Assembly: GCA_947568835.1 (NCBI GenBank)
Contig: OX387604.1
Location: forward strand, 6,789,860 to 6,853,859
Origin: Protonemura montana
Taxonomy: Eukaryota; Arthropoda; Insecta; Plecoptera; Nemouridae
DNA length: 64,000 nucleotides
Direction of reading: 5' to 3'
Of this stretch, positions 47,401-60,759 are shown piece after piece; within the stretch, counting starts at the first letter, position 1, and every line of letters starts with the position of its first letter. Below the pieces are notes generated by a model, which was given only the letters and a program-made list of their open reading frames with translations, was not told the origin of the DNA and searched no databases. The position numbers and the translations under genes are program-made.

Positions 47401-50260
47401 TAACTATTCAAATTTAACGTGAAAGCGAATAAGCAAATAAAATAAAAGCAGACAAAGCGGAATCAATGCAGCTTGGAAAAGCGTAAGGCGAGATGTGTGA
47501 TTGGAAATCAAAGTTGAACAGCAAGCCCTCGAGCTCGGGCCTGGTCCTGATCCTCAGGCCCTTGACCTTGGCCTTAGGCTTTGTCCTCGAGGCTACACTT
47601 GATCGCTGATCGGTCATCGGTGGCATCTTGGGTGTCATCAGATTGCAGATCCCCGTGAATAGATTGGGCTTGACTTGAGAATCATGCCTCATTTGGAAAC
47701 CTACACCGATATTGTGAACGCATATTTTAAACTTTTAGAGAGATGACATTCGGTGAAGAGCGAAGATGAAAATGAAATATTCATCAATGCTCAGCAACAG
47801 TGACTGTCGACAACTGGTATTATAATCGCTGCCTCATACATAACACAATGAATTGTTCGAGCAATCAGAAATGTATTTCGTGATTATTATACACGTAAAA
47901 GAATTGTGGTTCAAATTCAAATCCTCTCTTTGGTATTTTTAGGTACACCTAATTATACCCACATCTACATCAGCTCCGAACGAAAAGTGTAGTCTCTATT
48001 GTCATATTATGCCTACTCATTTTTGAAAGAATCCTTTCGTAGATTCATGCAAATTGTATTAACATGCAAAGTGACTTTTTAGCTCGCACAGCCTCGATCC
48101 CTAGTCATGAAGAATTGCCAATAAATAAAAGTACATTAATAAGCTGAAACGTCAGATTGAAATCTTTAGCTGCAAGCGGAGAATTACCACTCGCAATTTA
48201 GACATTCGGCGGAAAGATCGGCTCGCGGTGCCAACGTGAAACTTTGGGTACCTCTTGGTACCTTTTGTGGCGGCGCGTAAAGGAAAGCTACACAGTAAGA
48301 TTGATTTCCAACCAGATAAACCACAACGCACGCATTTCAAACTCTTTTACTCCTTAATGCGTCACGTGTATGATCCTGATTTTAATGATTACTCCATGAG
48401 ACCGTGAAATCATGGCCGGACACAACAATGATCATCGTAACCTTGAGCGCACCAGGAAAAATGATGATTTATTCAAGTAAACACTTTTGCAGACAGAAAG
48501 TTACGTACCCTCAGCGTATATTGCTTGGACATCTGCTTACGACAAATGCATCTCCATCGAATTCACACAGTTGAAGACGAATCTGAACGTGAGCCACTAG
48601 AGAAAAGTCTCCAGAACCCACATCCAGAACACAGTTACCAGTTATCACGTAGTATCGCTCAATGCCCATGGTGCAAGTCGAATATCTCAATGGGCAAATG
48701 ATGATGTGATGAAACCATCACATTATGTTGATATAAAGTTGCCTGTTACGGGACTCAGAGACACATATGACACGTATGAATTGAGGTGAATGACCTGCTT
48801 CCTTTAGCACAATCGGCCCAAATGATTACGTCACGTATTGGTATGATGTACATACATACATAGTGTATGATTAATGATTCCAGCTCGCCAGTCGGCCGGC
48901 CCGCCGCCGCTGCTATGAACTAAGACTAAGAACACCTCCAAATACGTAAGAAAGCTCGAAGCCATAGCAGCGTAGCCACGGGCTGGCCATGAGGTCAGCG
49001 TAATCGCACCTTATCGTTCGGTGCAGTCTTGAGCCAAACATCAGTCTCGATCAAGTGCATGTCTTGTACTCGAGTAGATCCGATATGCATTGCGTGAATC
49101 GCGTACCTAGCTATGAAAAAAGGATGTAATAACTTTACCCAGAATTTCCCAGAATGTCTTATCTGGGGGTTGATTGTTTAAAAACAAGTTGATTGATATA
49201 ATCGACACCGGTACCCAGGGTCCATTGAAATGGATAGGCAAATTTTAGACACTGTCTAAGGGATACTCAGGGGCAACTTTGGAAACGCAGTTGGCCCCAC
49301 AAAGTGAAGTATTTCATATTTAATTAATACTCGATTAGGAGCGTAAAGTTTGAGTTATTAGAAGACTTGTCCATTATGCCACCGCGATATAGAGACTATA
49401 TTCTTGCGTATGATCATGTGAATCGTAATAGCAAATTATGTAAAGTAATCGCTACCCATTAGTGCGGTACTCAGTTGAACATTCGGACTTCGCGAAGATC
49501 CGCAAGTTAGGTCGTGGGACACGTCTCTTCTGTTTTTTGTCATCTCTAGCCATTGAGATGCGCCGCCAAATGAGATGCATCCGCAATCAACGTGCACATT
49601 TCATGCAGATTATTGAATCATTCAATTGGACGGTCAGGCCAGCTAGAGTCCAGCTTAGTCGACACTGCACACTCAACGCTGCACTCAACACCCCACACTT
49701 AACAAACCACACTCAAATCTGCGTCACGTGGCTTCGTGTGCCTTTCTTGCACGCACAAGGCTGTAACCGGCCAAGACGGAACTTTACCTGGTCCCGGTAT
49801 ACACACGGAGACAAGAATCAGGGATCATATTTTTGCTTTATCATTTGTAACAGATTTATATTCATTTCATATTGATTATTTCTAAGCCCCGAAAAAAAGA
49901 AGGGTTAAAAATTCAAATGAAAAAAACTTTTGATTCTTTGATCATTGGCGCTGTAAAGTGGTTAGTATGGTTTCCATATTACACAATAACTCTTCGTCAT
50001 GATTCAAAAACTCAAACGGAATATTAATGAAGTTACGAGTGATTTCAGGGCCGCTTACAAATCAAATAGCGCCCTGAAATAAGCATAAGACGGTATTTAA
50101 AGCTTCATATCCATACACAAAATAAGCAAAGTCATGATTTTTGAATATAGGAAAATAGATTTCTCTGTATCATCCACGTACACTCACAATTGATAAAAGT
50201 AGATGGATGTTATTGTGATGGATGAAATAATCAAAGGAAAGGTACCTTCTGTTACTAAAA
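44420..50260. other. long non-coding stretch with isolated open frames
   Basis: No supported gene. At 46876 a strong acceptor (GCTGTTTTTTTAG) opens a plus frame of about 47 codons to 47021. A 92-codon minus frame starts at an ATG at 47692. A 137-codon plus frame spans 49462..49875. None shows a recognisable domain. Confidence 0.35.
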
Positions 50261-50268
50261 TAATAAAC

Positions 50269-50565
50269 TCAGCAACAGAGTGATCCACAAATGATCAAAT
50301 TTGGGAAAAAATCGCTAACATCTCGCGAGAGAAAAGAGACGAGAAGAGAAGAATACAGTATTTGCCAGAGGATTGTCTTGATGTTACGTGCTTGTGGCAA
50401 TCGCACACTGATATCTAATTGGTTATTTGGTGACAATAAAGTCTCGAAGAAAGGAATGACTTCATGTCTTATCTGATCGAATAGGCCGACACATTTTTGT
50501 GCAAGCTTGAAATATTGGTACATTGTTTGATTGCTCAGCAGGGCCCCGCCTAGATGAACTGGCAA
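50269..50565 (-). other. 98-codon open frame, unidentified
   Basis: The frame includes YQYFKLAQKCVGLFDQIRHE and then a hydrophobic C-terminal part, ending TGA. Codon composition is even, but the opposite strand is also open. No splice or family support. Confidence 0.15.
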
Positions 50566-51036
50566 ATGGCACCAACACGTGACCAGCTGATCCCGACGAG
50601 ATCGGACCAGATCGTACCTGATCGGACCAGATCGGATGAGAGAGATCTAAACATTTCCAAGCTAAGTGTGCTAACCTTTGCCAGGAGGAACTTTCAACGG
50701 ATGGTCCGATTTTCAGCCTGGCTACTTTTTCGGGCCCGTCCATGCTTATAGGCCTTTCTAATGACTGTCTGCAGATAGTGTATAAATATGCCTGCTTTCT
50801 GCGGGATTATGAGAAACATGTGATTCAGAGTTCGTCAGTACATGATTCTTCGTGAGGTTAGTCGCAGACCTGTCATACTTCACATTCTAATTCTATTCTG
50901 ACAAGACTTTTTAAAAACGAATTGCACAAAACTAACTCGTTCTCTTTTTCAAAAACATTGTTTCCACGAAGGAGTTTTTTCTTTAATATTATTATTATTC
51001 TTTCTATTCTCTCCGACATCCGCCTGTCTTAAACGC

Positions 51037-51075
51037 CCCCGCTCCCCCGCTCCCCCCGCTCCCCCGCTTCCCCTT
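51037..51075. repeat. C-rich (CCCCCGCT)n tract
   Basis: About four copies of CCCCCGCTC-type units. The complementary strand has closely spaced G runs suited to a G-quadruplex. Confidence 0.7.
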
Positions 51076-51325
51076 CACCATTCCCCTTCATAACCCACGT
51101 CACATATGTCGAGCGTAGCGTTAGTATTTTTGGCCATAAGGCACCCCGGAGGTTTGTCTTAAAAGCTTTATACTAAGACGAACTATTCAAAAACTTAATG
51201 AACTATGCTGAGATATTTTTTGTTCATTAGGTATCTATTTATCCGTCTCCGAGTTTAGTCTACTGCGTCGTTTCTGTTCGCGTTTATTTGTGTTTACCTG
51301 TGTCCTATGCTTTGATTAAGCGGCT

Positions 51326-51455
51326 CAACTCCCTCAACTCCCTCAACTCCCTCAACTTCCTCAACTCCCCTCATCTCCCATCAACTTTCTCAACTTGCAC
51401 AACTTGCTCAACTTGCTCAACTTGCTTAACTTGCACAACTTGCTCAACTCAAAAT
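51326..51455. repeat. 9-bp tandem repeat (CTCAACTCC / CTCAACTTG)
   Basis: First CTCAACTCC copies, then diverged copies, then CTCAACTTG and CACAACTTG copies, about 14 in all. It encodes a repeated Asn-Ser-Leu or Thr-Cys frame only by virtue of the 9-base period. Confidence 0.9.
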
Positions 51456-51619
51456 CGAGCAAACATATTCACAGTCTCGTGTTATCTCTGGCCCCGCTGT
51501 TGCTGGCCCCGCTGTATTTTACATTTTCCGGGCAATGAGCATTTCCCGTGCTTTCAAATTGGCGATGCAATGGGCGCCTTAAGGATCACAGATAAAACAA
51601 CCACTGTATAGAAGCAGTA

Positions 51620-52940
51620 ACCCGTGTCAGTCAAGCATTTTTAACAAAATAATAAGTCATAAGAAGAATATAATAATAATTAAAGACAACACCGCATATC
51701 TTTCTAGGTAGGTACTACATGTTGGAAATGCGCGTATCGTCGAGGTGTGGTTGTCTTAGAAGAATGAGCCAGCGGAATTTTGATTTCGTCGGCCACGAAA
51801 AGGAACTGAGGATTGTTATTTGTTACGAATCATCGTATCCCTTCGAAGGAAACATTGAAATAAATATGCTCATGGTCGGACAAAGTAAGAGGATCTGATT
51901 AAAATCTCACAATGTTATAAAGAACTGTGCCTTGTGTTTTCCCTGGGCGTGCTTTTCTTCGAGTTAAAAGTGAAGAGACAGCAAGGGAAATTGCTCTCCG
52001 CTTAGTGCTATGATAAGATGTACCTTCTCTAGAGCATACGTCTTCCATAATATTTCATGTGTTTGCCTACATACATTTACTTGCTACTTTACGAAGCTTG
52101 CATCTTGTTGCTTGTGTTAAATCTTTTTTTCGAAGCTGGAGATCGATTAATTTGGATCCATACACTGCTCGATTGGGTCAACCATCAAGGCCAAATGAGT
52201 TCAAATTCTGACAATGTAGTAGAGTAACAATCATATTGCAAACGTAATTCTGAAAGACCATTAGAATGGAAATATTATGTTCAATTTTTTATCAGATGAG
52301 CCATCTCAAGTTGAATGCTTCGAAGAATACATTTATCCTTTTTAATTAATGATTGTTTGAAGCCGTCGATTTAAATGTACATTAGGAAGACTGTGGAAAT
52401 AAGTTTCTTTTTTCAATACCGATGACAAGACCTGGAAAGTTGAAGTTATTTTCGAGCTAATTATGATTTCAATATAGATTATTATGTATTATTGATCAAG
52501 TAATACTGTCTTCATAATTCATTTTATAAAGAACACGATTAATCTAAATATATTATCTGAAGAACGATTTAATCATTTTTCTTCTCAACTTTTGTGTTAT
52601 TTTTATTTCAATAAACATCAGTCGGAGTGACTTCTTGTGCGGTGTCTTGTCATTTCTCTTTGCCAATAAGAAAAGATACCAAAAGGGTCATAACTACTTC
52701 GGGTCCAGGCGCAAACCTGTAGAACCATCTAGAACACTGCGTTATAGAGGGTAGGCTACCATGATGAAATCAGGACTCAGCACACCAGTGGCAGGAAATA
52801 GTCCTTTGTAAGTCAGGGTAGTCATTCAGCAATCACAGCCGAGCGTTTAGTAAATCACCCCTCGCGAGCGGGTGGTGAGAAGGGTGGTGCTAGGGGAGTT
52901 ATTGAGATTTGTAAGCGGTAATGGATGTTAATTAATTAGC
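51620..52940. other. AT-rich non-coding stretch
   Basis: No gene or repeat family seen. Confidence 0.5.
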
Positions 52941-52944
52941 AATG

Positions 52945-53088
52945 AACAGTGGACAGTGGACAGTGGACAGTGGACAGTGGACAGTGGACAGTGGACAGTG
53001 GACAGTGGACAGTGGACAGTGGACATTGGACAGTGGACAGTGGACAGTGACAGTGGACAGTGGACAGTGGACAGTGGAAAGTGGACAG
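52945..53088. repeat. 7-bp tandem repeat (ACAGTGG)n, about 20 copies
   Basis: Near-perfect ACAGTGG copies with one ACATTGG and one shortened unit. Open in several frames. Confidence 0.95.
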
Positions 53089-53099
53089 CGAGCTCAGTC

Positions 53100-55240
53100 T
53101 ACAATTCCTTATGCCATCATGCGGGCGACAGACTCCGACGTTTGTTTTGTTTTTTTGTTCTCACCGAGATGGAATTCACCCAGCGAGAGTACCAAATGTA
53201 TCGTTCAATATCTCCAAGAAAGATAGATCTATCAAAATATCAAACGCTCAAACCTTGGAATTCTTTTCATTATCATTTATTATTAATATGTGGCTTGAAG
53301 AATCTGACAAGCTCTCATGTATGGATAAGAAATGGGCAGCCATTTGATTCTTAAAATGATGCGCATTTGTTCGTTCGGGTGTTACATCATGGAAGTGACC
53401 TGTCATTCTTGACAAACATCAAACTTCTAAAAACTCAGAGTGAAAAAAAAATCATTCCAAAAAGAAAAGAAATATTTCTTCATTGTTTGCTTTAATGTCT
53501 TTTTTTCATTTCATATTATTGTTGGGTGTGGTTTTCTTGAATATTTTTAACTTCTCCCTTGAATATGCATAGAGGCCCTGCCTGTGGCTTGTGCCTCCAG
53601 TTGCTCTGCCTACCACCAACTAGCACGTGGAGCTGGGATGCTGGAGAGCAGAGAGTGAGGCATTCTTCTGTGACATGGATGATAATGATTGAGCACTGTG
53701 GATGAATCTGCAGACGAAGACTTTTAAGACTCGCTTCTCGAAGTCTATCCGCTGGTCGGTCCTCGGTTAACGTCTTTCGAGTCATCTGCATGATCCTATA
53801 AGCGTAGCCAAGAATTTTTCACCAAATGTTCGACCTTTATTCATCATCTTGATGTATACTAATACATCTGAACTGTGTTTTCGATGTAGCCCTACGAGGG
53901 GCCCAGTATTCTTGAGGTTGACGCTTTAATCGGCGACATGGCCCTTTTAAGGAAAAAATTGATTCATATAGCGCACACCAACCAAAATGTTCTCAACGAA
54001 AAAAACGAAGACATATCACTCAATTAATTTCATTAGAGTTTCAAATACTTAATTTACAAAAATAAACAAATAACTTTGCCAGAATTCACAAAAACCAAAA
54101 ATTGACATTAAACTTAAAAAAGAAATCTCTGTCGCAAGTCAAAGAAAGACATGGTGAATAAAGAAATACTTTTAAGATGGTATGCAAAGACAGCGCATGT
54201 AAAGTATGGCCTGGAATGCCGGCTGGAAAGCAGGGATTGTAGCAGGGACTGTTAGCACTGAGGGTGAGGGTTATAACCCACGCTTTTAATGCAGCACAGG
54301 CTCTGGCCGCCATTGAGCGGGTAACTACCAGCAATGGTGGTACTAGAAGGTTGGTACTGGGTGCTATCATGGTTAGCAAGTGAGCATCTCATCTCTACAA
54401 CAATGATGGATTATAAACTGAATGTGAGCCACCTGGAGGGCGAGACGCTTTCCTATACATCTGCTCTGAATATTATCCTATTATTTTCATTTTATTGTTT
54501 CACGTCTTGAAATATCGACTTGCTCGTTTTTCTTAAATCAAATGTCATCTTCGTACACGATTAAATCCGAGAAGTAATTAAACAATGGAAAATGGCATAA
54601 AAAAAATGCCGAGAAGAATTTGTTTTCTTGGAGGCATGGCCATTAGCGATTTGGGATACAGGGTAATTAAGTCTCTTGGTTTCAAAGATAATTAAACATC
54701 GTATTAATAAAAGTCGATTCGATTTACTAAATTTTGATTTATTCTTATGAGGGCCAATATGTACCCCCTATTTGAGTGATTACGCTCAGACAACACCTTA
54801 AAAAACGCACATATGTTTTGTTGGAATCGTTAGCTGGCATGTTGATAAATGAAACTGCGCAGACGACTTTAATGCTGCTTTCAAAAGAGTAACATAGATC
54901 GTATAGTGCACTGAAACTTCATGTGCTTGTACCCCTTCTACACTCTTCTCAAAAATAAGGCACTGTGGCATTGATCAATCCCTAAAGGGCAACTACTACT
55001 TCGAACCGATCTTTCCAAATATCAGGCAACGGCCGCTCATTTTCTAGCTAGATCAATCCAACTGTTCGTGCATCCAGTTCAAGTGATAAATCTTGTTCCG
55101 CTGGCTAAGTATCCGTGAATTTGAGCGGCAATCCGTGGGTGTGTCCCTTTGTCATGACATCACTTCCTTGCAGGGAGATCCGTGGCCCGTGATGCATTAC
55201 TTCGCCTCATTCCTTTCTCACTCTCTCCTTCCCTCCCTAA
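53100..55240. other. non-coding stretch
   Basis: No supported gene or repeat. Short open frames on both strands only. Confidence 0.45.
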
Positions 55241-55242
55241 CA

Positions 55243-55277
<35 letters not shown>

Positions 55278-55316
55278 CGCACACTTCCCTGTATCTGTGC
55301 CTGTACCTGTCCCGAT
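55243..55316. repeat. hexanucleotide (CCCTGT)n, then diverged CCTGTA copies
   Basis: Six near-perfect copies followed by diverged ones. It accounts for the Leu-Ser and Val-Pro runs in local open frames. Confidence 0.9.
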
Positions 55317-55466
55317 CCTTTTCTCAGCTTCTCCTTCCGTCCCGAAGACCCAAGGCCCCAGAAACTCATTGTCTTCGAACACACAGCATCCAAACTTTTC
55401 TGACCATAATTACTTGGTCTTAAATCGAACATGTCTTTTAAAGTTGTCATGTTCCCAAAAATCCCG

Positions 55467-55482
55467 CCCCCCCCCCCCCCCC
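55467..55482. repeat. 16-base C run
   Basis: Uninterrupted C homopolymer. Confidence 0.95.
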
Positions 55483-55759
55483 TTCCCCGGTTCCCAGCAA
55501 CCTGTGGATCATCCTGGCTGCTCTTTTTTTTTCTCGGAAAATCCTAGCATGCCACAAAGCCTTAAATTTCGTAATGTCTATTCCTTCATCCGGGAGACAG
55601 TGAGACCGAGATACAGAAATGCCGGTAACGCCAGACTCCTGGAACGGCTTTTATCGATATTCCGTGATGTTGCAGATGTATTTCTCCATTATCGAAGTGG
55701 ATGTATGGAGCCTTTTTTTGTCGTTTATATTGTTGTGGTGTGGAGAGGATAAGAATGTT

Positions 55760-56700
55760 AGCTGAGGAGCGAGTGACGAGTGCCGGGTGACCGGTCGGGA
55801 GTGGTCCTGAGCGGGGAGTGATTTTCTGGATGACTAATTTGACAGGTCTATGAGCAGGCAAGCAATTCAAAGAGCCAACTTCGGCGTCACACGTGTCTAA
55901 CACGAAAATTGTTTTTATTATTACCAACCGAACAAATAACAATAATTTAAATCTTACATACCAATATGCACACCATATATGCTTGAAATAGTCAAATATT
56001 ACATTTTTGGTGTAGTCTCGTATTTTCCAGCTCGGTAACTTTTAGTAATGATTAGTTTCCGGTTAAAAACGTAATATCTACCGTTTCCTTTAGGAGTTGG
56101 AAGAGGTTGATAGGCAATACAAAAAGTAATAATTATAATAACTGCATGAAGATGATTTGCTTTTCAAGAAATCATAAATAGGTAGTGGCACCCTTGAACG
56201 GATGGTAGTGCCGACGCAATGTTAGGGAAATTGAAAGAATGATCTCTTTCTTCCTTTTCAATTGGCGGCGTTGAATGGCAGGGAAGGCGACCGAAATATT
56301 AAAGAACCTACTAATTATTTTGTGTTGTTTAAGAGGTGGCGTAGAAAAGAACGACGACTCCCCTTCATAACCATATTTTGTAATATTGTGCACTGTTGAC
56401 CTAAGAGTGCGTTTTTCTCTTAGCTACCCAAAGCGTTTGATTTGTTTTTAAAAAGTTAATTTTTGGGTGTAACCTAAAAAAGTATGCATAATAATTATTG
56501 CTCAAAGCGCGTGACGTTTGTTCATTTCTTTTAACTAATTCTCGGAGAAGTAATTACATTGTAAACAATAGGATCGTAAAAATGGAGACAACTCATTTAA
56601 TACCATTACAACATCAAACATCAAAGATCAGTTTTACCTACCTATATATCAAAGGTCATAAAGGCAAATGTTATAGTTAGCACCAAATAAAACATTGGCC
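55760..56700. other. AT-rich non-coding stretch
   Basis: No gene or repeat family seen. Confidence 0.5.
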
Positions 56701-56711
56701 GGGCCTTTTTT

Positions 56712-57985
56712 CACGAAATTTTTGTGCACTCAAGTTACCAGAAAGCTATTTGCACAAAATGTTCGTGCACCCACGGAAATTTTCGTTTGCCCAATCGCCA
56801 GAAAGCTATTCTCATGAACATTTTCGTGTATCAGACAGGTCGTATCATTGCGCAGTAGGGCTCGAGAAAAATTAAGATTATCTTCGGTTTACATCGGTGA
56901 TGGAGAAATCTGTTAAATTTTCTGCATAAAACTCAACCTGCGAGAGCTGTTACCTGTACACAGTGGTTATTTTGGGCGTACGCTCACATACGCGCCGCGT
57001 ACCCACCTTTTCTTGCACTAGTGTACGTCGATCACTCATTCCAGGAAAAGTTTGGTCTACTCGGCATTTAAATTAAATTCAAGAAACACGTATTATTTTT
57101 ATGTGTTTGTGAAAATTATTTTTGGAAATGGCATTCAACAAAACGTAGGTTTATTCACAGAATTTTATAATTTTGAAAAATAAATGCCAAATACACTAGC
57201 TCATAATTATGACAATGCAGAGCGATAGCGAGGCTAAGCTTAGCTAAGCTCAGGCAACGCTACACTTTATCGGGCAACGCTTCCCCCCCCCCCCCCCCCC
57301 CTCAAAGAAAACACACACGATACTTACACAAACACACAGTGAATTTACCTGAATTTAATTGAGAGCGTACCAACCTTTTTCATTACAAATTAACCACTGC
57401 CTGTAAAGTTAGCTTGGCTAATAGCGTATTCGTTAATTCTCTTGAATATCGATAGTGCTCCTACCGACGACTCGCTTATCGTGCTGCTACTCTTTGTCGG
57501 GCAGCGCCGACAAAGCAATGCAACAGTATGAAACAAAGACATACTATAGGTATTGAGTAAATTGTTTCTAGTTATTAATCTTTTTTTAATTTACGATGGC
57601 TTAGCCACCTATGTTGCTACAAAATTAACCACTGTATGGAAGTAACACAATTTTTCGTGAAACATCGTTATAAAACAATGCGTGTATACATGTGAATCGC
57701 CATAACCCAGCCAGTTTGCTGGCTACAACCCTCGTGGGTGGTTGTGCGAGTTGCACTTGTTCAGTCTTTGAGAAGGTGTCAGGTGCAAGATGCGTTGTAA
57801 TAATTGATCCCTGCAATTAAAAGAAGAAAGTGGTGTGACGTGCGTGAACTACCAATTAGTTCGGCGCTTGGAGGTGATCCGTCCAATCACAGCTCATCGA
57901 GATCGATTTGCACGAAAATTTCGTGCGAATAGCTTTCTGACGACTTGGATACACGAAAATGTCTTGTTTTTTTCGTGCGAATAAA
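56712..57985. mobile_element. probable non-autonomous DNA transposon with compound inverted-repeat arms
   Basis: The left arm (56712..56831) holds two 60-bp direct units, each with CAGAAAGCTATT (GAAAGCTATT at 56741 and 56801) flanked by CACGAAA and TTTCGTG motifs. The right arm (about 57908..57982) holds one such unit inverted (AATAGCTTTCTG at 57928). The 1.1-kb interior has no coding frame. It contains a 19-base C run and a diverged internal repeat (TTAACCACTG at about 57390 and 57624). Target-site duplications could not be defined. Confidence 0.5.
57283..57301. repeat. 19-base C run
   Basis: Uninterrupted C homopolymer inside the inverted-repeat element. Confidence 0.95.
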
Positions 57986-58136
57986 CACTCCGTAAAATAT
58001 ATGTTTCTTTTAGGCTTAACATAGTACAAGAAACCGCGATTCTTTACATGTTTAGAGCGTAATATTATCAACGTAATTCTGACGGAGTGCGTGGTACTTT
58101 CTAAAAACAAGAACAATTTGTGGTCAGGGAAACCTC

Positions 58137-60275
58137 GTGCCCAGTGACGTTTGTCCACGTGGTTCTTGGCCCCAGTGACATTTGTACACGTGGTTCTTGT
58201 GCCCAGTGACATTTGTACACGTGGTTCTTGTGCCCAGTGACATTTGTCCACGTGGTTCTTGACCCCAGTGACGTTTGTACACGTGGTTCTTGGCCCCAGT
58301 GACATTTGTACACGTGGTTCTTGTGCCCAGTGACATTTGTACACGTGGTTCTTGTGCCCAGTGACATTTGTACACGTGGTTCTTGTGCCCAGTGACATTT
58401 GTACACGTGGTTCTTGTGCCCAGTGACATTTGTACACGTGGTTCTTGTGCCCAGTGACGTTTGTCCACGTGGTTCTTGGCCCCAGTGACATTTGTACACG
58501 TGGTTCTTGTGCCCAGTGACATTTGTACACGTGGTTCTTGTGCCCAGTGACATTTGTACACGTGGTTCTTGTGCCCAGTGACATTTGTACACGTGGTTCT
58601 TGTGCCCAGTGACATTTTTCCACGTGGTTCTTGTGCCCAGTGACATTTGTACACGTGGTTCTTGTGCCCAGTGACATTTGTACACGTGGTTCTTGTGCCC
58701 AGTGACATTTGTACACGTGGTTCTTGTGCCCAGTGACATTTGTACACGTGGTTCTTGTGCCCAGTGACATTTGTACACGTGGTTCACGTGCCCAGTGACA
58801 TTTGTACACGTGGTTCACGTGCCCAGTGACATTGTACACATGGTTCTAGTGCCCAGTGACATTTGTCCACGTGGTCCTCGTCCCCAGTGACATTTGTCCA
58901 CGTGGTTCTTGACCCCAGTGACATTTGTACACGTGGTCCTCGTCCCCAGTGACATTTGTACACGTGGTTCTTGTGCCCAGTGACATTTTTCCACGTGGTT
59001 CTTGTGCCCAGTGACATTGTACACGTGGGTCTTGGCCCCAGTGACATTTGTACACGTGGTTCTTGTGCCCAGTGACATTTTTCCACGTGGTTCTTGTGCC
59101 CAGTGACATTGTACACGTGGGTCTTGGCCCCAGTGACATTTGTACACGTGGTTCTTGTGCCCAGTGACATTTGTACACGTGGTTCTTGTGCCCAGTGACA
59201 TTTGTACACGTGGTTCTTGTGCCCAGTGACATTTGTACACGTGGTTCTTGTGCCCAGTGACATTTGTACACGTGGTCCTCGTCCCCAGTGACATTTGTAC
59301 ACGTGGTTCACGTGCCCAGTGACATTTGTCCACGTGGTTCTTGTGCCCAGTGACATTTGTACACGTGGTTCACGTGCCCAGTGACATTTGTACACGTGGT
59401 TCACGTGCCCAGTGACATTGTACACATGGTTCTAGTGCCCAGTGACATTTGTCCACGTGGTCCTCGTCCCCAGTGACATTTGTCCACGTGGTTCTTGACC
59501 CCAGTGACATTTGTACACGTGGTCCTCGTCCCCAGTGACATTTGTACACGTGGTTCTTGTGCCCAGTGACATTTTTCCACGTGGTTCTTGTGCCCAGTGA
59601 CATTTGTACACGTGGTTCTTGACCCCAGTGACATTTGTACACGTGGTTCTTGTGCCCAGTGACATTTTTCCACGTGGTTCTTGTGCCCAGTGACATTTGT
59701 ACACGTGGTTCTTGACCCCAGTGACATTTGTACACGTGGTTCTTGTGCCCAGTGACATTTTTCCACGTGGTTCTTGTGCCCAGTGACATTTTTACACTTG
59801 GTTCACGTGCCCAGTGACATTTGTACACGTGGTTCACGTGCCCAGTGACATTTGTACACGTGGTTCACGTGCCCAGTGACATTTGTCCACGTGGTTCTTG
59901 TGCCCAGTGACATTTGTACACGTGGTTCTTGTGCCCAGTGACATTTGTACACGTGTTCCTCGTGCCCAGTGACATTTGTACACGTGTTCCTCGTGCCCAG
60001 TGACATTTGTACACGTGGTTCACGTGCCCAGTGACATTTGTACACGTGGTTCTTGTGCCCAGTGACATTTGTACACGTGGTTCACGTGCCCAGTGACATT
60101 TGTACACGTGGTCCTAGTGCCCAGTGACATTTGTACACGTGGTTCACGTGCCCAGTGACATTTGTACACGTGGTTCACGTGCCCAGTGACATTTGTACAC
60201 GTGGTTCTTATGCCTAGTGACATTTGTACACGTGGTTCACGTGCGCAATGAGATTTGAACGCGTATTCCTTGTTC
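58137..60275. repeat. satellite-like array, 31-bp unit, about 69 copies, with higher-order repeats
   Basis: Unit core CCCAGTGACATTTGTACACG followed by TGGTTCTTGTG. Most copies carry the palindrome CACGTG. Variants ending GGTTCACGTG carry it twice. A 93-bp (three-unit) block marked by ATTTTTCCAC repeats at 59571, 59664 and 59757. A larger block marked by ATTGTACACATGG recurs 586 bases apart, at 58831 and 59417. The 31-base period cycles through all frames, giving spurious open frames of up to 327 codons. Confidence 0.97.
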
Positions 60276-60421
60276 CCGGTGGTTATTTTATAGTGTTTTC
60301 GTGTGTGTTACAGTGGCTCAAATGTTTAGTTATCGGTATCCCGGCTGATACCTTCTCCTGGACTTTGAGAAGTGACACTGTGAAGTGACTCTGCCCTCAC
60401 TTGCTTTCATGCGGTAATTTA

Positions 60422-60528
60422 AGCATCCCGGGCGACATAAGACAGCGTGGTCGCTCTCTCAGCATCCCGGGTGACATAAGACCGCGTGGTCGCTCTCTCA
60501 GCATCCCGGGTGACACTTGGTCCGGGCG
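60422..60528. repeat. 39-bp tandem repeat, about 2.7 copies
   Basis: Each unit has AGCATCCCGGGTGACATAAG and then GCGTGGTCGCTCTCTC. It sits in a GC-rich segment (60420..60670) with many GCGTCG and CGCCGG motifs, just after the 31-bp array. Confidence 0.85.
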
Positions 60529-60759
60529 ACCACGTGCGTAGCGTGACTGTGCCCGCTGGTGGCGAGTACACGCGCCATCAGCGCCGGCGTCGCGGCGATC
60601 GGCGTCGCGTGCCCGATGCATCGCCGGGCGAAGCGCCGTGCCGCCGGCCGCCTGCGCTTTGGCCAGTTTTAGAGGCGTGGTGAAACTCAAAGTCCTGCCA
60701 ATCGCGCTTGCCAGGGTGGAGCCGAAGGCGGCTGCCTAGAGGTCATACAACAATGTTGC

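Noticed and set aside
55093-55752. 219-codon plus-strand frame
   Set aside because: Kept open by the CCCTGT hexamer and a C run; no domain, and the composition is low complexity.
57856-60223. Open frames up to 327 codons with repeated HVYKCHWAQEPR-like units
   Set aside because: By-product of the 31-bp satellite; similar frames occur in all phases and no start, splice or domain supports them.
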